A stretch of 64,000 nucleotides of DNA from Comamonadaceae bacterium UBA4962 (GCA_002397315.1 DHAE01000007.1:582875-646874), one strand, 5' to 3'. Numbered from the stretch's first letter, positions 18,014 through 27,076 are shown. The notes: generated from the sequence alone by a model not told the origin. Translations and numbers: made by a program.

Positions 18014-18910
18014 ATGCACCTGCCACTCAACGCCCTGCGCGCCTTCGAGGTGTCGGCCCGGCACCTGAACCTCACGCGGGCCGCCGAGGAACTCCACGTG
18101 ACGCAGACCGCGGTGAGCCAGCACATCCGCAACCTGGAAGACCGCCTGGGCAAGCCGCTCTTTCGCCGGCTGCCGCGCGGGCTGGCGCTCACCGACGAGG
18201 GCTTGGCGCTGCTGCCGGCGCTGGCGGACGCCTTCGGCCGTATCGAGCGCGCGCTGGCGCAGTGCGGCGACACGCGCCCGCGCGAGGTGCTCACCGTCGG
18301 AGCCGTCGGCACCTTCGCCGTGGGCTGGCTGCTGCCGCGGCTGCAGGCGTTCCAGCAGCAGTGCCCGTTCGTGGACCTGCGCCTGCTCACCAACAACAAC
18401 CGGGTGGACCTGGCGGGCGAAGGGCTGGACTGCGCGATCCGCTTCGGCGATGGCGCCTGGCACGGGACCGAGGCCGACCACCTGCTGGAAGCCCCCCTCA
18501 CGCCCATGTGCTCGCCCGCCCTCGCCGCCCGTATGCGCGCACCGGCCGACCTGGCTCGCGAGGCGCTGCTGCGCTCCTACCGCGCCGATGAATGGGCGGC
18601 CTGGTTCGGCGCGGCCGGCGTGCCCTGCCCGGTGGTGCGCGGCACGGTCTTCGATTCGTCCCTGGCCCTGGCGGAAGCGGCTGCGCAGGGCGCGGGGGTG
18701 GCGCTGCTGCCGGCGCGGCTGTTCGAGCGCGAACTGCGCCAGGGGCGGCTGGTGCGGCCCTTTGGCGCCGAGATCGCGCTGGGGGCCTACTGGCTCACGC
18801 GGCTGCGCTCGCGCGCGCCCTCGGCGGGCCTGGCGGCGTTCCGGGACTGGCTGCTCCATGCCTGCACGGAACAACGGCCCGCGGTGGATGCCGGGCCGGC
18901 CATGCCCTGA
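18014..18910 (+). CDS. LysR-family regulator, AmpR/PenR-like
   Basis: A LysR-type activator of 298 residues. The winged HTH occupies about 1-60 (LNALRAFEVSARHLNLTRAA, then VTQTAVSQHIRNLE), and the effector-binding domain about 90-290. AmpR family features include GLALTDEGLALLP and the VGAVGTFAVGWLLPRL stretch. Position and similarity suggest it controls the divergent beta-lactamase in response to cell-wall breakdown products, by analogy with AmpR. The frame extends upstream to 17903, but the ATG at 18014 gives the standard N-terminus. I could not find an unambiguous operator in the 116-base gap. Confidence 0.88.
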   Translation: MHLPLNALRAFEVSARHLNLTRAAEELHVTQTAVSQHIRNLEDRLGKPLFRRLPRGLALTDEGLALLPALADAFGRIERALAQCGDTRPREVLTVGAVGTFAVGWLLPRLQAFQQQCPFVDLRLLTNNNRVDLAGEGLDCAIRFGDGAWHGTEADHLLEAPLTPMCSPALAARMRAPADLAREALLRSYRADEWAAWFGAAGVPCPVVRGTVFDSSLALAEAAAQGAGVALLPARLFERELRQGRLVRPFGAEIALGAYWLTRLRSRAPSAGLAAFRDWLLHACTEQRPAVDAGPAMP

Positions 18911-18976
18911 CGCCGCACCGCCGCCACGCACCGCGCCCCACGGCAATGCCCCCCACCGCCTTATCATCCCCGCCCC

Positions 18977-20677
18977 ATGCCCGAGATTCTCACCGCCGCG
19001 CTCTACCATTTCGCCGACCTGCCCGACTGCGCGGCGCTGCGCGATCCGCTGCAGGCCGAGTGCGACCGGCGCGGGGTGCGCGGCCTGCTGCTGCTGGCGC
19101 CGGAAGGCGTCAACGGCACCATCGCGGGCAGCGCCGAGGGCGTGCGGGCGGTGCTGGCCATGCTGCGCGCGCAGCCGCCGCTGGCGGCGCTGCGGCACAA
19201 GGAGGCCTGGGGCGACCGCATGCCGTTCTACCGCATGCGGGTGCGCGTGAAGCGCGAGATCGTCACCCTGGGCGTGCCCGGCCTGGACGCCGCACGCGAC
19301 GCCGGTACCTACGTGAAGCCGGCGCAATGGAACGCGCTCATCGATGATCCGGACGTGGTGGTGATCGACGTGCGCAACGGCTACGAGAGTGCCATCGGCA
19401 GCTTCGCGGGCGCGGTGCGGCCGGACACGCGCAGCTTCACCGAGTTCCCCGCCTGGGTCGAGGCGCAGTCCGCCCCCGGAGGGCTGCTGGAAGGCAGGCC
19501 GCGCGTGGCCATGTTCTGCACCGGCGGCATCCGCTGCGAGAAGTCGACCGCGCTGCTGCGCAGGCAGGGTTTCGGCGAGGTCTACCACCTGGAGGGCGGC
19601 ATCCTGCAATACCTGGAGGACGTTCCCGCAGGCGACAGCCGCTGGGCGGGCGACTGCTTCGTGTTCGACGAGCGCGTCTCCGTGGCCCACGGCCTGGCCC
19701 CCGGCACGCACCAGGATCTCTGCCGCTCCTGCCGCATGCCGCTGGGGCCGCTGGATCTGGCCTCGCCGGAGTATGTGCCCGGGGTGCGCTGCCCGCACTG
19801 CCATGGCAGCCGGCCGCCCGAGCAGGAGCGCGCGCTGGCAGAACGGGAGCGGCAGATGGCACTGGCCCGGCAACGCGGCACGGAGCATCTGGGCGCGCGC
19901 ATGGCCGCGCCGGGTGGTTCCGGTTCCGGTCCCGGTACCGTTTCCGGTTCGCACAGCGTATCGGCGCATTCCGCACAGACGGTTGCGGAAACGGCCACGT
20001 CGCTGCCCGTGCTCTACACCTTCCGCCGCTGTCCCTACGCGATCCGCGCGCGCCTGGCGATCGCGGCCAGCGGCCAGCGCTGCGAATGGCGCGAAGTGGT
20101 GCTGCGCGACAAGCCCTCCGCGCTGCTGGCCGCCTCCCCCAAGGGCACCGTGCCGGTGCTCGTGCTGCCGGAAGGCGACGTGCTGGAGCAGAGCCTGGAC
20201 ATCATGCGCTGGGCGCTCGGGCGGAGCGATCCGCAGGGCTGGCTGCAGGAAGGTGCGCCGGACGAGGTGCAGGCGCTCATCGCCGCGTGCGACGGGCCGT
20301 TCAAGCAGGCGCTGGACCGCTGCAAATACCCCGAGCGCCACCCCGACCTGCCGCCCGGCGAGGCGCAGTCGCAGGCCGGCGCGTGGCTGCAGGGCCTGGA
20401 AGAGCGGCTGGCGCGCAGCCGCCATCTGTGCGGGGATGCGGCCTCGCTGGCCGACGTGGCCCTCATGCCCTTCGTGCGCCAGTACGCGGCCATCGACCGG
20501 GCCGCCTGGGCGGCGCAGCCGTGGCCGCGTCTGCAGGCCTGGCTGGCGGCATGGGAAAGCGGAGCGCTCTGGGGGCAGGTGATGCACAAGGCCCCCGCAT
20601 GGCGCGAAGGGCAGGAAATGCTGTGCTTTCCGCCCGAAGCCGGCGCCTCGCCAGGGTCGCTCGGGCCCTCGGATTGA
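18977..20677 (+). CDS. trhO: TrhO-type tRNA uridine hydroxylase fused to a GST-like domain
   Basis: A 566-residue two-part protein. Residues 1-310 match TrhO (YceA/UPF0176), which with oxygen forms 5-hydroxyuridine at position 34 of some tRNAs. It has an acylphosphatase-like N-terminus, a rhodanese domain with the CTGGIRC active loop (Cys181), and a zinc-binding-like set Cys249/Cys252/Cys272/Cys275. A Gly/Ser-rich linker at about 311-342 follows. Residues 343-566 are a glutathione S-transferase fold: a thioredoxin-like half starting LPVLYTFRRCPYAIRARLAI with Cys352, then an all-helical half. There is no stop or frameshift between the parts, and no second ribosome site is obvious before residue 343. 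Confidence 0.9.
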   Translation: MPEILTAALYHFADLPDCAALRDPLQAECDRRGVRGLLLLAPEGVNGTIAGSAEGVRAVLAMLRAQPPLAALRHKEAWGDRMPFYRMRVRVKREIVTLGVPGLDAARDAGTYVKPAQWNALIDDPDVVVIDVRNGYESAIGSFAGAVRPDTRSFTEFPAWVEAQSAPGGLLEGRPRVAMFCTGGIRCEKSTALLRRQGFGEVYHLEGGILQYLEDVPAGDSRWAGDCFVFDERVSVAHGLAPGTHQDLCRSCRMPLGPLDLASPEYVPGVRCPHCHGSRPPEQERALAERERQMALARQRGTEHLGARMAAPGGSGSGPGTVSGSHSVSAHSAQTVAETATSLPVLYTFRRCPYAIRARLAIAASGQRCEWREVVLRDKPSALLAASPKGTVPVLVLPEGDVLEQSLDIMRWALGRSDPQGWLQEGAPDEVQALIAACDGPFKQALDRCKYPERHPDLPPGEAQSQAGAWLQGLEERLARSRHLCGDAASLADVALMPFVRQYAAIDRAAWAAQPWPRLQAWLAAWESGALWGQVMHKAPAWREGQEMLCFPPEAGASPGSLGPSD

Positions 20678-20731
20678 CGGACGCCCCGCAGGCGACGCGG
20701 CAGCGATCGTCAGACTGCTGCGTGCCCGCGG

Positions 20732-21259
20732 TCAGGCCGCGGAAAAGCCCCCGCGGCGGCTGCGCGGCGCACGCACCAGGACCACGAGCAGCACCAGGGC
20801 CATCACGACGAAGCACACGAACGACCAGTTGGCGATGCTGCCGCCCAGGAAGGTCCAGTCGATCGCCGCGCAGTCGCCCGAGCCGCGGAAGATCATGGGA
20901 ACGGCGCGGCTGATCGGGAAGTTCTCGATCATCCCGTAGAAGTCGCGGCCGCAGGTCGCGATCTCGGGCGGATACCACTGCAGCCAGCTCTGGCGCGCGG
21001 CCACGAAGGCGCCGAAGCCCGAGAACAGCAGCGCGAGCACGGCCCACGCCATCCACCAGCCCCGGCCGCTGCGCAGCGCGCCCAGACCCGTGAACACCGC
21101 CACGGCGATGAGCGCGTAGCGCTGCACGATGCACATCGGGCAGGGCTCCAGGCCCACGACGTGCTGCAGGTACATGCCGAAGGCCAGCATCGCGATGCAG
21201 GCGGCGCAGATGAGGCCCAGCACGCGGCGCGGCGCGGCATCCAACCAGTTCGAAACCAT
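20732..21259 (-). CDS. dsbB: Disulfide bond formation protein B
   Basis: Inner-membrane quinone reductase that reoxidises DsbA. The 175-residue protein has four predicted membrane helices and both periplasmic cysteine pairs: Cys40/Cys43 in EPCPMC, and Cys103/Cys130, close to the E. coli spacing. The frame extends 16 codons upstream, but the ATG at 21259 places the first helix normally. It lies 60 bases downstream of cysA, which ends the sulfate operon in reverse order, but is separately recognisable; co-transcription is unlikely because dsbB would be read after cysW-cysA stop only by read-through. dsbA is not in the window. Confidence 0.95.
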   Translation of the reverse strand: MVSNWLDAAPRRVLGLICAACIAMLAFGMYLQHVVGLEPCPMCIVQRYALIAVAVFTGLGALRSGRGWWMAWAVLALLFSGFGAFVAARQSWLQWYPPEIATCGRDFYGMIENFPISRAVPMIFRGSGDCAAIDWTFLGGSIANWSFVCFVVMALVLLVVLVRAPRSRRGGFSAA

Positions 21260-21319
21260 GGAATCCTTGTCCTTGAAAACCCGGGCACCGCGCGCGGCAC
21301 CCGGCAAGGGTGCTGCGCG

Positions 21320-22444
21320 TCAGATGCCCGCGGCGTGGTCCAGAAAAACGCGGGCGCGGCGCGGCGTCACCACCAGCGTTTCACCCTCCCTGAAACCCGC
21401 CTCCCGGAACTGCTGCGCCGGTATCTGCGCTTCGATCAGGGCTTCGGGCTCCGCATTGTCCGCTGATTTGTGATCGCCATCGGGGATAAGTTCCAGCCGC
21501 GCGATCGGGCCGACCACGATCGCGCGCGAGAGCTGGGCCACGATGCCGCGCGGGCGGCCTTCGGCATCCACGCCCTGCCCCGGCGAATAGCGCTCCACGT
21601 CGAGATCGTGCGGGCGCACGTAGGCGAAGGCGTCGGCGTTCTGCGCCGCGGCATGCTCGGGCGAGTCGATCGACATGCCCTGCACGTGCACCAGCCCTTC
21701 GTGCGCACGGCCGCGGAACAGGTTCACGTCGCCCAGGAAGCCGTAGACGAACGGGCTGGCCGGCTGGTCCCACACCTCCTGGGGCGAGCCGCTCTGCTCG
21801 ATGCGGCCCTGGTTGATGACCACCACCCGGTCGGCCACTTCCAGCGCCTCTTCCTGGTCGTGCGTGACGAAGATCGAGGTGACGTGCAGCTCGTCGTGCA
21901 GGCGCCGCAGCCAGCGGCGCAGCTCCTTGCGCACCTTGGCGTCGAGCGCGCCGAAGGGCTCGTCGAGCAGCAGCACCTTGGGCTCCACGGCCAGCGCGCG
22001 TGCCAGGGCGATGCGCTGGCGCTGGCCGCCCGACAGCTGCGACGGGTAGCGGTCGGCCAGCCAGTCGAGCTGCACGAGCTTGAGCAGGTCGGTCACCTTC
22101 TGGCGGATCGCGCTCTCCGAAGGCCGCTCGCCGCGGGGCTTCACGCGCAGGCCGAAGGCGACGTTCTCGAACACGGTCATGTGGCGGAACAGCGCGTAGT
22201 GCTGGAACACGAAGCCCACGCCGCGGTCGCGCACGTGCACGTCGGTCGTGTCCTCGCCCGAGAAATGGATGGTGCCGGTGTCGGGCGTCTCCAGCCCCGC
22301 GATGATGCGCAGCAGCGTGGTCTTGCCGCAGCCGGAGGGGCCGAGCAGCGCGATGAGTTCGCCGGACTGGATGTCCAGGCTCACGTCGCGCAGCGCCTGG
22401 AAATCGCCGAACTGCTTGCTGATGTTGCGGATTTCGATGCTCAT
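21320..22444 (-). CDS. cysA: Sulfate/thiosulfate ABC transporter ATP-binding protein
   Basis: ATPase of the sulfate importer, 374 residues. Walker A GPSGCGKT at 35-42, Q-loop in VFQHYALF, signature LSGGQ at 137-141, Walker B LLLDEP at 158-163, and a C-terminal TOBE-type regulatory region (about 240-350). The ATG has an AGGA ribosome site and starts 19 bases after the cysW stop. It is the last gene of sbp-cysT-cysW-cysA, so the complete transporter is encoded here. Confidence 0.96.
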   Translation of the reverse strand: MSIEIRNISKQFGDFQALRDVSLDIQSGELIALLGPSGCGKTTLLRIIAGLETPDTGTIHFSGEDTTDVHVRDRGVGFVFQHYALFRHMTVFENVAFGLRVKPRGERPSESAIRQKVTDLLKLVQLDWLADRYPSQLSGGQRQRIALARALAVEPKVLLLDEPFGALDAKVRKELRRWLRRLHDELHVTSIFVTHDQEEALEVADRVVVINQGRIEQSGSPQEVWDQPASPFVYGFLGDVNLFRGRAHEGLVHVQGMSIDSPEHAAAQNADAFAYVRPHDLDVERYSPGQGVDAEGRPRGIVAQLSRAIVVGPIARLELIPDGDHKSADNAEPEALIEAQIPAQQFREAGFREGETLVVTPRRARVFLDHAAGI

Positions 22445-22463
22445 GTCGTTGTCCTGTCCTGGT

Positions 22464-23375
22464 TCAGCGCGGCACTGCCGCGGCGGGGGCCGGCCGCTCG
22501 GGCGGCAGGTTGGCGGCGGCCTTGCGCTCCTGCTCGCTGCGCCACTCGGCGAAGGTCTTGATCACCAGCGTGACCAGGGCCAGCAGCGCCAGCAGCGAGG
22601 CGGCGGCGAAGGCGGCGACGGACTGGTATTCGTTGTAGAGGATCTCGACGTGCAGCGGGATCGTGTTCGTCTGGCCGCGGATGTGGCCCGACACCACCGA
22701 CACCGCGCCGAACTCGCCCATGGCGCGCGCGTTGCAGAGGATCACGCCGTACAGCAGGCCCCACTTGATGTTGGGCAGCGTCACGTGCCAGAAGGTCTGC
22801 CAGCCGCTCGCGCCCAGCACGATCGCGGCCTGCTCCTCGTCGCTGCCCTGCGCCTGCATGAGCGGGATCAGCTCGCGGGCGATGAACGGGAACGTCACGA
22901 ACACCGTCGCGAGCACGATGCCCGGCACGGCGAAGATGATCTTGATGTCGTGCTCGGCGAGCCAGGGGCCGATCCAGCCGTTGGCGCCGAACATCAGCAC
23001 GTAGACCAGCCCCGCCACCACGGGCGACACCGAGAACGGCAGGTCCACCAGCGTGGTGAGGAAGGCCTTGCCCCGGAACTCGTACTTGGCGATGGCCCAG
23101 GCCGCCGCCACGCCGAACACGAGGTTGAGCGGCACGGCGATGGCCGCGGTGATCAGCGTGAGCCGGATGGCCGACCACGCATCGGGCTCGCGCAGCGCGT
23201 CCAGGTAGGCGCCGACGCCCTTGCGCAGTGCCTCGGTGAACACCGCCGCGAGCGGCAGCACCAGGAACAGCAGCAGGAAGACCAGCGCGATCGTGATCAG
23301 CGTCCAGCGCACCCAGGGTGCCTCGGTGGTGCCGGCCTGGGCGCGGCGGACGGCGCGTGTCGGGTGGTTGTTCAT
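22464..23375 (-). CDS. cysW: Sulfate ABC transporter permease CysW
   Basis: Second membrane subunit of the sulfate importer, 303 residues, with six predicted membrane helices. The EAA loop, where the ATPase docks, is the segment EEQAAIVLGASGWQTFWHV at about 180-200. It starts 16 bases after the cysT stop. It pairs with CysT to form the channel and with CysA for energy. The C-terminal tail is extended and Pro/Ala-rich. Confidence 0.95.
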   Translation of the reverse strand: MNNHPTRAVRRAQAGTTEAPWVRWTLITIALVFLLLFLVLPLAAVFTEALRKGVGAYLDALREPDAWSAIRLTLITAAIAVPLNLVFGVAAAWAIAKYEFRGKAFLTTLVDLPFSVSPVVAGLVYVLMFGANGWIGPWLAEHDIKIIFAVPGIVLATVFVTFPFIARELIPLMQAQGSDEEQAAIVLGASGWQTFWHVTLPNIKWGLLYGVILCNARAMGEFGAVSVVSGHIRGQTNTIPLHVEILYNEYQSVAAFAAASLLALLALVTLVIKTFAEWRSEQERKAAANLPPERPAPAAAVPR

Positions 23376-23391
23376 AGACTCAGGGGGGACG

Positions 23392-24264
23392 TCATGAGTG
23401 CTTGCGCTGCCAGGCCTGCAGCGCGTTGATGACGAGCAGCAGAATGAAGGAGATCACCAGCATCACCACGGCCACGGCGGTCGCGCCCGCGTAGTCGTAC
23501 TGCTCCAGCTTGCCGATGATGATGAGCGGCGTGATCTCCGAAATCATCGGCATGTTGCCCGCGATGAAGATCACCGATCCGTACTCGCCCACCGCGCGCG
23601 CGAACGCCATGGCGAAGCCCGTGAGCAGCGCCGGCGTGATGGAGGGCAGGATCACCTTCGTGAAGATCTGCCAGCGCGTCGCGCCCAGGCTGGTGGCCGC
23701 TTCCTCGAGTTCCTTTTCGGCGTCTTCGAGCACCGGCTGCACCGTGCGCACCACGAACGGCAGGCCGATGAAGATGAGCGCGATGACCACGCCCGCCGGC
23801 TTGAAGGCGAGCTGGATGCCCAGGGGCTCCAGGTACTGCCCCACCCAGCCGTTGCCGGCGAGCAGCGCGGTGAGCGAGATGCCGGCCACGGCGGTCGGCA
23901 GCGCGAACGGCAGGTCCACCAGCGCATCCACGATCTTCTTGCCGGGGAAGCGGTAGCGCACCAGCACCCAGGCGATCAGCAGACCGAAGAACAGGTTCAC
24001 CACCGCCGCCAGGAAGGATGCGCCGAAAGTGAGCCGGTAGGAGGCGAGCACGCGCGGCGCGCTGACCGCCGTCCAGAACTGGTCCCAGGTCAGCGTGAAG
24101 GTCTTGAAGACCAGCGCGGAGAGCGGGATGAGGACGATCACGCTCAGGTAGAAGAGCGTGTAGCCGAGCGTCAGCCCGAAGCCCGGCAGCACGCGCCGGG
24201 CGCCGCGGCGGGCGCGGCCCGGCGCGGATGCCGGGGCACCCGCAGAAGACATGGCCGCGCCCAT
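23392..24264 (-). CDS. cysT: Sulfate ABC transporter permease CysT (CysU)
   Basis: First membrane subunit of the sulfate importer, 290 residues and six predicted helices. The EAA loop is ELEEAATSLGATRWQIFTKV at about 200-220. It begins 3 bases after the sulfate-binding protein stop. A second ATG four codons later (24252) is possible; neither has a strong ribosome site, which suggests coupling to the upstream gene. Confidence 0.95.
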   Translation of the reverse strand: MGAAMSSAGAPASAPGRARRGARRVLPGFGLTLGYTLFYLSVIVLIPLSALVFKTFTLTWDQFWTAVSAPRVLASYRLTFGASFLAAVVNLFFGLLIAWVLVRYRFPGKKIVDALVDLPFALPTAVAGISLTALLAGNGWVGQYLEPLGIQLAFKPAGVVIALIFIGLPFVVRTVQPVLEDAEKELEEAATSLGATRWQIFTKVILPSITPALLTGFAMAFARAVGEYGSVIFIAGNMPMISEITPLIIIGKLEQYDYAGATAVAVVMLVISFILLLVINALQAWQRKHS

Positions 24265-24267
24265 GGA

Positions 24268-25281
24268 TCAGCGGCCGCCGGGCGTGTAGAGCTTGTCGAA
24301 CTGGCCGCCGTCGTTGAAGTGCACCTTCTGCGCTTCGCCGAGCGAGCCGAAGTACTTGGCGACGGTGAACTGCTTGACCGGCTTGAACAGGTCGGCGTGC
24401 TTCTTCAGCACCGCTTCCGAGCGCGGGCGCAGCGCATGCTGGGCCGCGATCTCCTGGCCTTCGTCGGAATAGAGGTAGTCCAGATAGGCCTTGGCCAGAT
24501 CGCCCGTGCCCTTCTTGGCGACGGTGCGCTCCACCACGGCCACCGGGTTCTCGGCCACCACGCTCACGGAGGGGTAGACGGCATCGACCTTGCCCTTGCC
24601 GAACTCGCGCTCGATCGAGAGCACCTCGGATTCGAAGGTGATCAGCACGTCGCCCGTGTTGCGCTGCAGGAAGATGCTGGTCGCGTCGCGGCCGCCCTTG
24701 CCCAGCACCGGAACGTTCTTGTAGAGCTTGCCGACGAATTCTGCGGCCTGGGCGTCGGTGCCGCCCTTCTCGCGCACGGCGCCCCAGGCGGCCAGGTAGG
24801 CATAGCGGCCATTGCCACCGGTCTTGGGATTCACCACGACCACCTGCACGCCGGGCTTGACGAGGTCGTCCCAGTCCTTGATGTTCTTCGGGTTGCCCTT
24901 GCGCACCAGGAACAGCATGGTGGAGGTGGTGGGCGAGGCATCATGCGGGAATTTCTTCGCCCAGTCCTTGGCGACCACGCCGTTGCTCGCGAGGAAGTCG
25001 ATGTCGGTGGTGGTGTTGAACGTGACCACGTCGGCCGCGAGGCCGTCGTTCACCGCGCGGGCCTGGGCGCTGGAACCGCCGTGGGCCTGGTCGATGCGCA
25101 CGTCCTTGCCGGTGGTCTTCTTGTAGTGGGCGACGAAGGCCTGGTTGTAGTCCTTGTAGAACTCGCGCGCCACGTCGTACGAGACGTTGAGCAGCGTCGT
25201 GGTCTGTGCCGCTGCGGTGCCGGCGGTGGCGGCCAGGACCAGCGCGGCCAGGAGGGTCTTGAGTCTCGTCCGGGAATTCAT
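24268..25281 (-). CDS. sbp: Periplasmic sulfate-binding protein
   Basis: Receptor of the sulfate ABC importer, 337 residues. A Sec signal peptide with cleavage near AAAQ (about residue 25) is followed by LLNVSYDVAREFYKDYN, the N-terminal family signature. The segments VTLN-like VVTFNTTTDIDF, NPKTGGNGRYAYLAAWG and EGQEIAAQHALRPR are all typical of Sbp/CysP. The ATG at 25281 fits the signal peptide; the frame continues upstream to 25338. It heads the sbp-cysT-cysW-cysA operon. An AT-rich region with a palindrome precedes it. Confidence 0.96.
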   Translation of the reverse strand: MNSRTRLKTLLAALVLAATAGTAAAQTTTLLNVSYDVAREFYKDYNQAFVAHYKKTTGKDVRIDQAHGGSSAQARAVNDGLAADVVTFNTTTDIDFLASNGVVAKDWAKKFPHDASPTTSTMLFLVRKGNPKNIKDWDDLVKPGVQVVVVNPKTGGNGRYAYLAAWGAVREKGGTDAQAAEFVGKLYKNVPVLGKGGRDATSIFLQRNTGDVLITFESEVLSIEREFGKGKVDAVYPSVSVVAENPVAVVERTVAKKGTGDLAKAYLDYLYSDEGQEIAAQHALRPRSEAVLKKHADLFKPVKQFTVAKYFGSLGEAQKVHFNDGGQFDKLYTPGGR

Positions 25282-25343
25282 GTGCGTGTCGCCCAGGTTG
25301 TCATCGATGCAACCTATTGTGAACGCCGCCCCTTCCAACTCAA

Positions 25344-25357
25344 AAGAATAGATTCTT
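25344..25357. promoter_or_regulatory. Perfect inverted repeat upstream of sbp
   Basis: AAGAATAGATTCTT is an exact palindrome with a 2-base centre, 63 bases upstream of the sbp start and inside an AT-rich patch (25340-25370) of an otherwise GC-rich region. It is a candidate operator for a sulfur regulator such as CysB or Cbl; the protein is inference. Confidence 0.45.
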
Positions 25358-25412
25358 GTTAATTAATCAGGAACGGGCATAAAGAAACCCGAGGCGGGGC
25401 TTGCAGGCCTGC

Positions 25413-25976
25413 TCAGGCCACCGAGCGCACGGACTCCGCGCCCGTGTCGGGATCGGTGAGCGAGTGCAGCAGCGCCCAGCCGAGCGGCCATTCCCCATGG
25501 CCGGAGTCGATATTGATGTGCCCTGCCTGCTGCAGCCGCACGAATTCGGAACCCCAGGCCCGGGCATAGGCCCCAGCCAGGCGCACGGGGCAATACGGAT
25601 CGTTGCTGCTGGCCACGAGGATGCTGCGGTAGGGCAGCGGCGCATAGGGAACAGGCGCGAAGTCGCTGAGCACCGCGCGCCGCTCCGGATCGGCCGGCGC
25701 CACCAGCAGCGCCCCTGCGACGCGGGCCTGGGCCTCGGGGCCCATGTGGGCGGACGCGATGCAGCCCAGGCTGTGGGCGACGAGAACGACCGGGTGCGGC
25801 GCTTCCAGCACGGTGCGCTCCAGCGTGCGGACCCAGGCCTCGCGCGACGGCGTGATCCAGTCGTCCTGCACCACGCGCACGGCGTTCGCAAGGCGCTCGG
25901 CCCAGAGGCTCTGCCAGTGGCCGGGCCCGGAATCCCGCCAGCCGGGCACCACGACGACGGAGGTTTCAACAGCCAT
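25413..25976 (-). CDS. RBBP9/YdeN-family alpha/beta hydrolase
   Basis: A small serine hydrolase, 187 residues. The N-terminal VVVVPGWRDSGPGHWQSLW is the family hallmark. The nucleophile elbow AHSLGCIA contains Ser69, an acid lies in ASSNDPYC, and the histidine is in QQAGHINIDSGHGEWP. Natural substrates of this family are poorly known. The ATG at 25976 was chosen; a GTG five codons upstream is possible. It stands between sbp and an unknown membrane protein, with no functional link evident. Confidence 0.88.
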   Translation of the reverse strand: MAVETSVVVVPGWRDSGPGHWQSLWAERLANAVRVVQDDWITPSREAWVRTLERTVLEAPHPVVLVAHSLGCIASAHMGPEAQARVAGALLVAPADPERRAVLSDFAPVPYAPLPYRSILVASSNDPYCPVRLAGAYARAWGSEFVRLQQAGHINIDSGHGEWPLGWALLHSLTDPDTGAESVRSVA

Positions 25977-26146
25977 GGACGGCTCCGGCACCGGGATGGG
26001 CCCTGCAGCGATCAGGGTGGCGTGGACCGTCGTTCTGGGGGACTGTGGCTGCCATGGCGTCGCTCCTGTGCATGCACGAATGGAGCGATTCTGTTCAGCC
26101 GCCCTTAAAACCCCAACGAATATCTCGTTCTGAATTTATAAGAATC

Positions 26147-26869
26147 TCATCTGTTGCCGGCCTGGGCCGAGCGCCGGGCACTGCGCAGCAGAACGAAGAT
26201 CTGCCACTGGGCCATCACCAGCGCGACGTAGGCGAACATTTCCGACCACTCCTCCATGACCACCGCATGGTGGCCGAGCGACGTGGGCGCGGGAATACCG
26301 AGATGCCCCTCCGCATAGGTGCTCAGCACGCCGGCCAGCACCATCACGGCCAGTTCCGCCCAGACGAACTTCGGCGAGCGCAGCAGCCGCAGTACGACGG
26401 CCAACGCCTCGGACTTCGCCGCCATCCAGCCGCACCACGCAATCACCAGCAGGGCCAGCGGAGCCACCGCGGGCTTGTACCAAAGCGTGGCAGAGGAATA
26501 GGTGGGCCCGTCCTCTCCAAATCCCATGGGCGGCAGAAACGCGGCCCCCCAGCTCAGCTCCCGCGCGGCCATCAGGCACCACAGCGGAACCACGGCCACG
26601 GCAAGTCCCGTCAGCGCGGGGCACGTCCTGCCGTCCGCCGCAGTGCCCTGGCGTGCGACCGCGATCGCCATGGCTGCGCCACCCAGCAGAACCACCACCT
26701 GCAGGTTTTCCAGCCAGCCGTTCTCCCAGCCGACCGATGCCGGCAGACGGGCCGCCACCGAATAGCCGACTGCCAGTCCGAGCAGCATCAGCGCCAGCAG
26801 CCACCGGCGCCATCGGACGGCGCGCGCCGGAACGTGGAAAGTCAGGGAAGCGGGAGAAGCGGAATGCAT
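26147..26869 (-). CDS. Uncharacterised multi-pass membrane protein
   Basis: A 240-residue protein I cannot assign. It has a basic N-terminus, a first hydrophobic helix at about 23-40, and roughly five more segments (about 55-75, 85-105, 130-150, 165-185 and 205-228). Conserved-looking polar motifs near or in membranes are ARELSWGAAFLPP and the acidic EEWSEMFAYVALVMAQW at the C-terminus. The latter resembles the final helix of several small bacterial membrane proteins of unknown role. It is a single gene flanked by about 170 and 200 bases of non-coding sequence. Confidence 0.75.
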   Translation of the reverse strand: MHSASPASLTFHVPARAVRWRRWLLALMLLGLAVGYSVAARLPASVGWENGWLENLQVVVLLGGAAMAIAVARQGTAADGRTCPALTGLAVAVVPLWCLMAARELSWGAAFLPPMGFGEDGPTYSSATLWYKPAVAPLALLVIAWCGWMAAKSEALAVVLRLLRSPKFVWAELAVMVLAGVLSTYAEGHLGIPAPTSLGHHAVVMEEWSEMFAYVALVMAQWQIFVLLRSARRSAQAGNR

Positions 26870-27076
26870 GGACGGAGCGGTACGGCGGTTGGATGCCTTC
26901 GAGGAAAGCGGGAAAGCGCTGTCTTACGCACGGCACACGGGTGCTGCGGCGACACGGCAACGTACCTTGGAGGGGGCTGCGGGCGCAAAGTGAAACCGAA
27001 TGGTCGGAGAAAAACCTCCCGGTCACTCCCATCAGTCTACGCCGATTGTGTAAACGGTATGTATTCGCGCTCCTAT

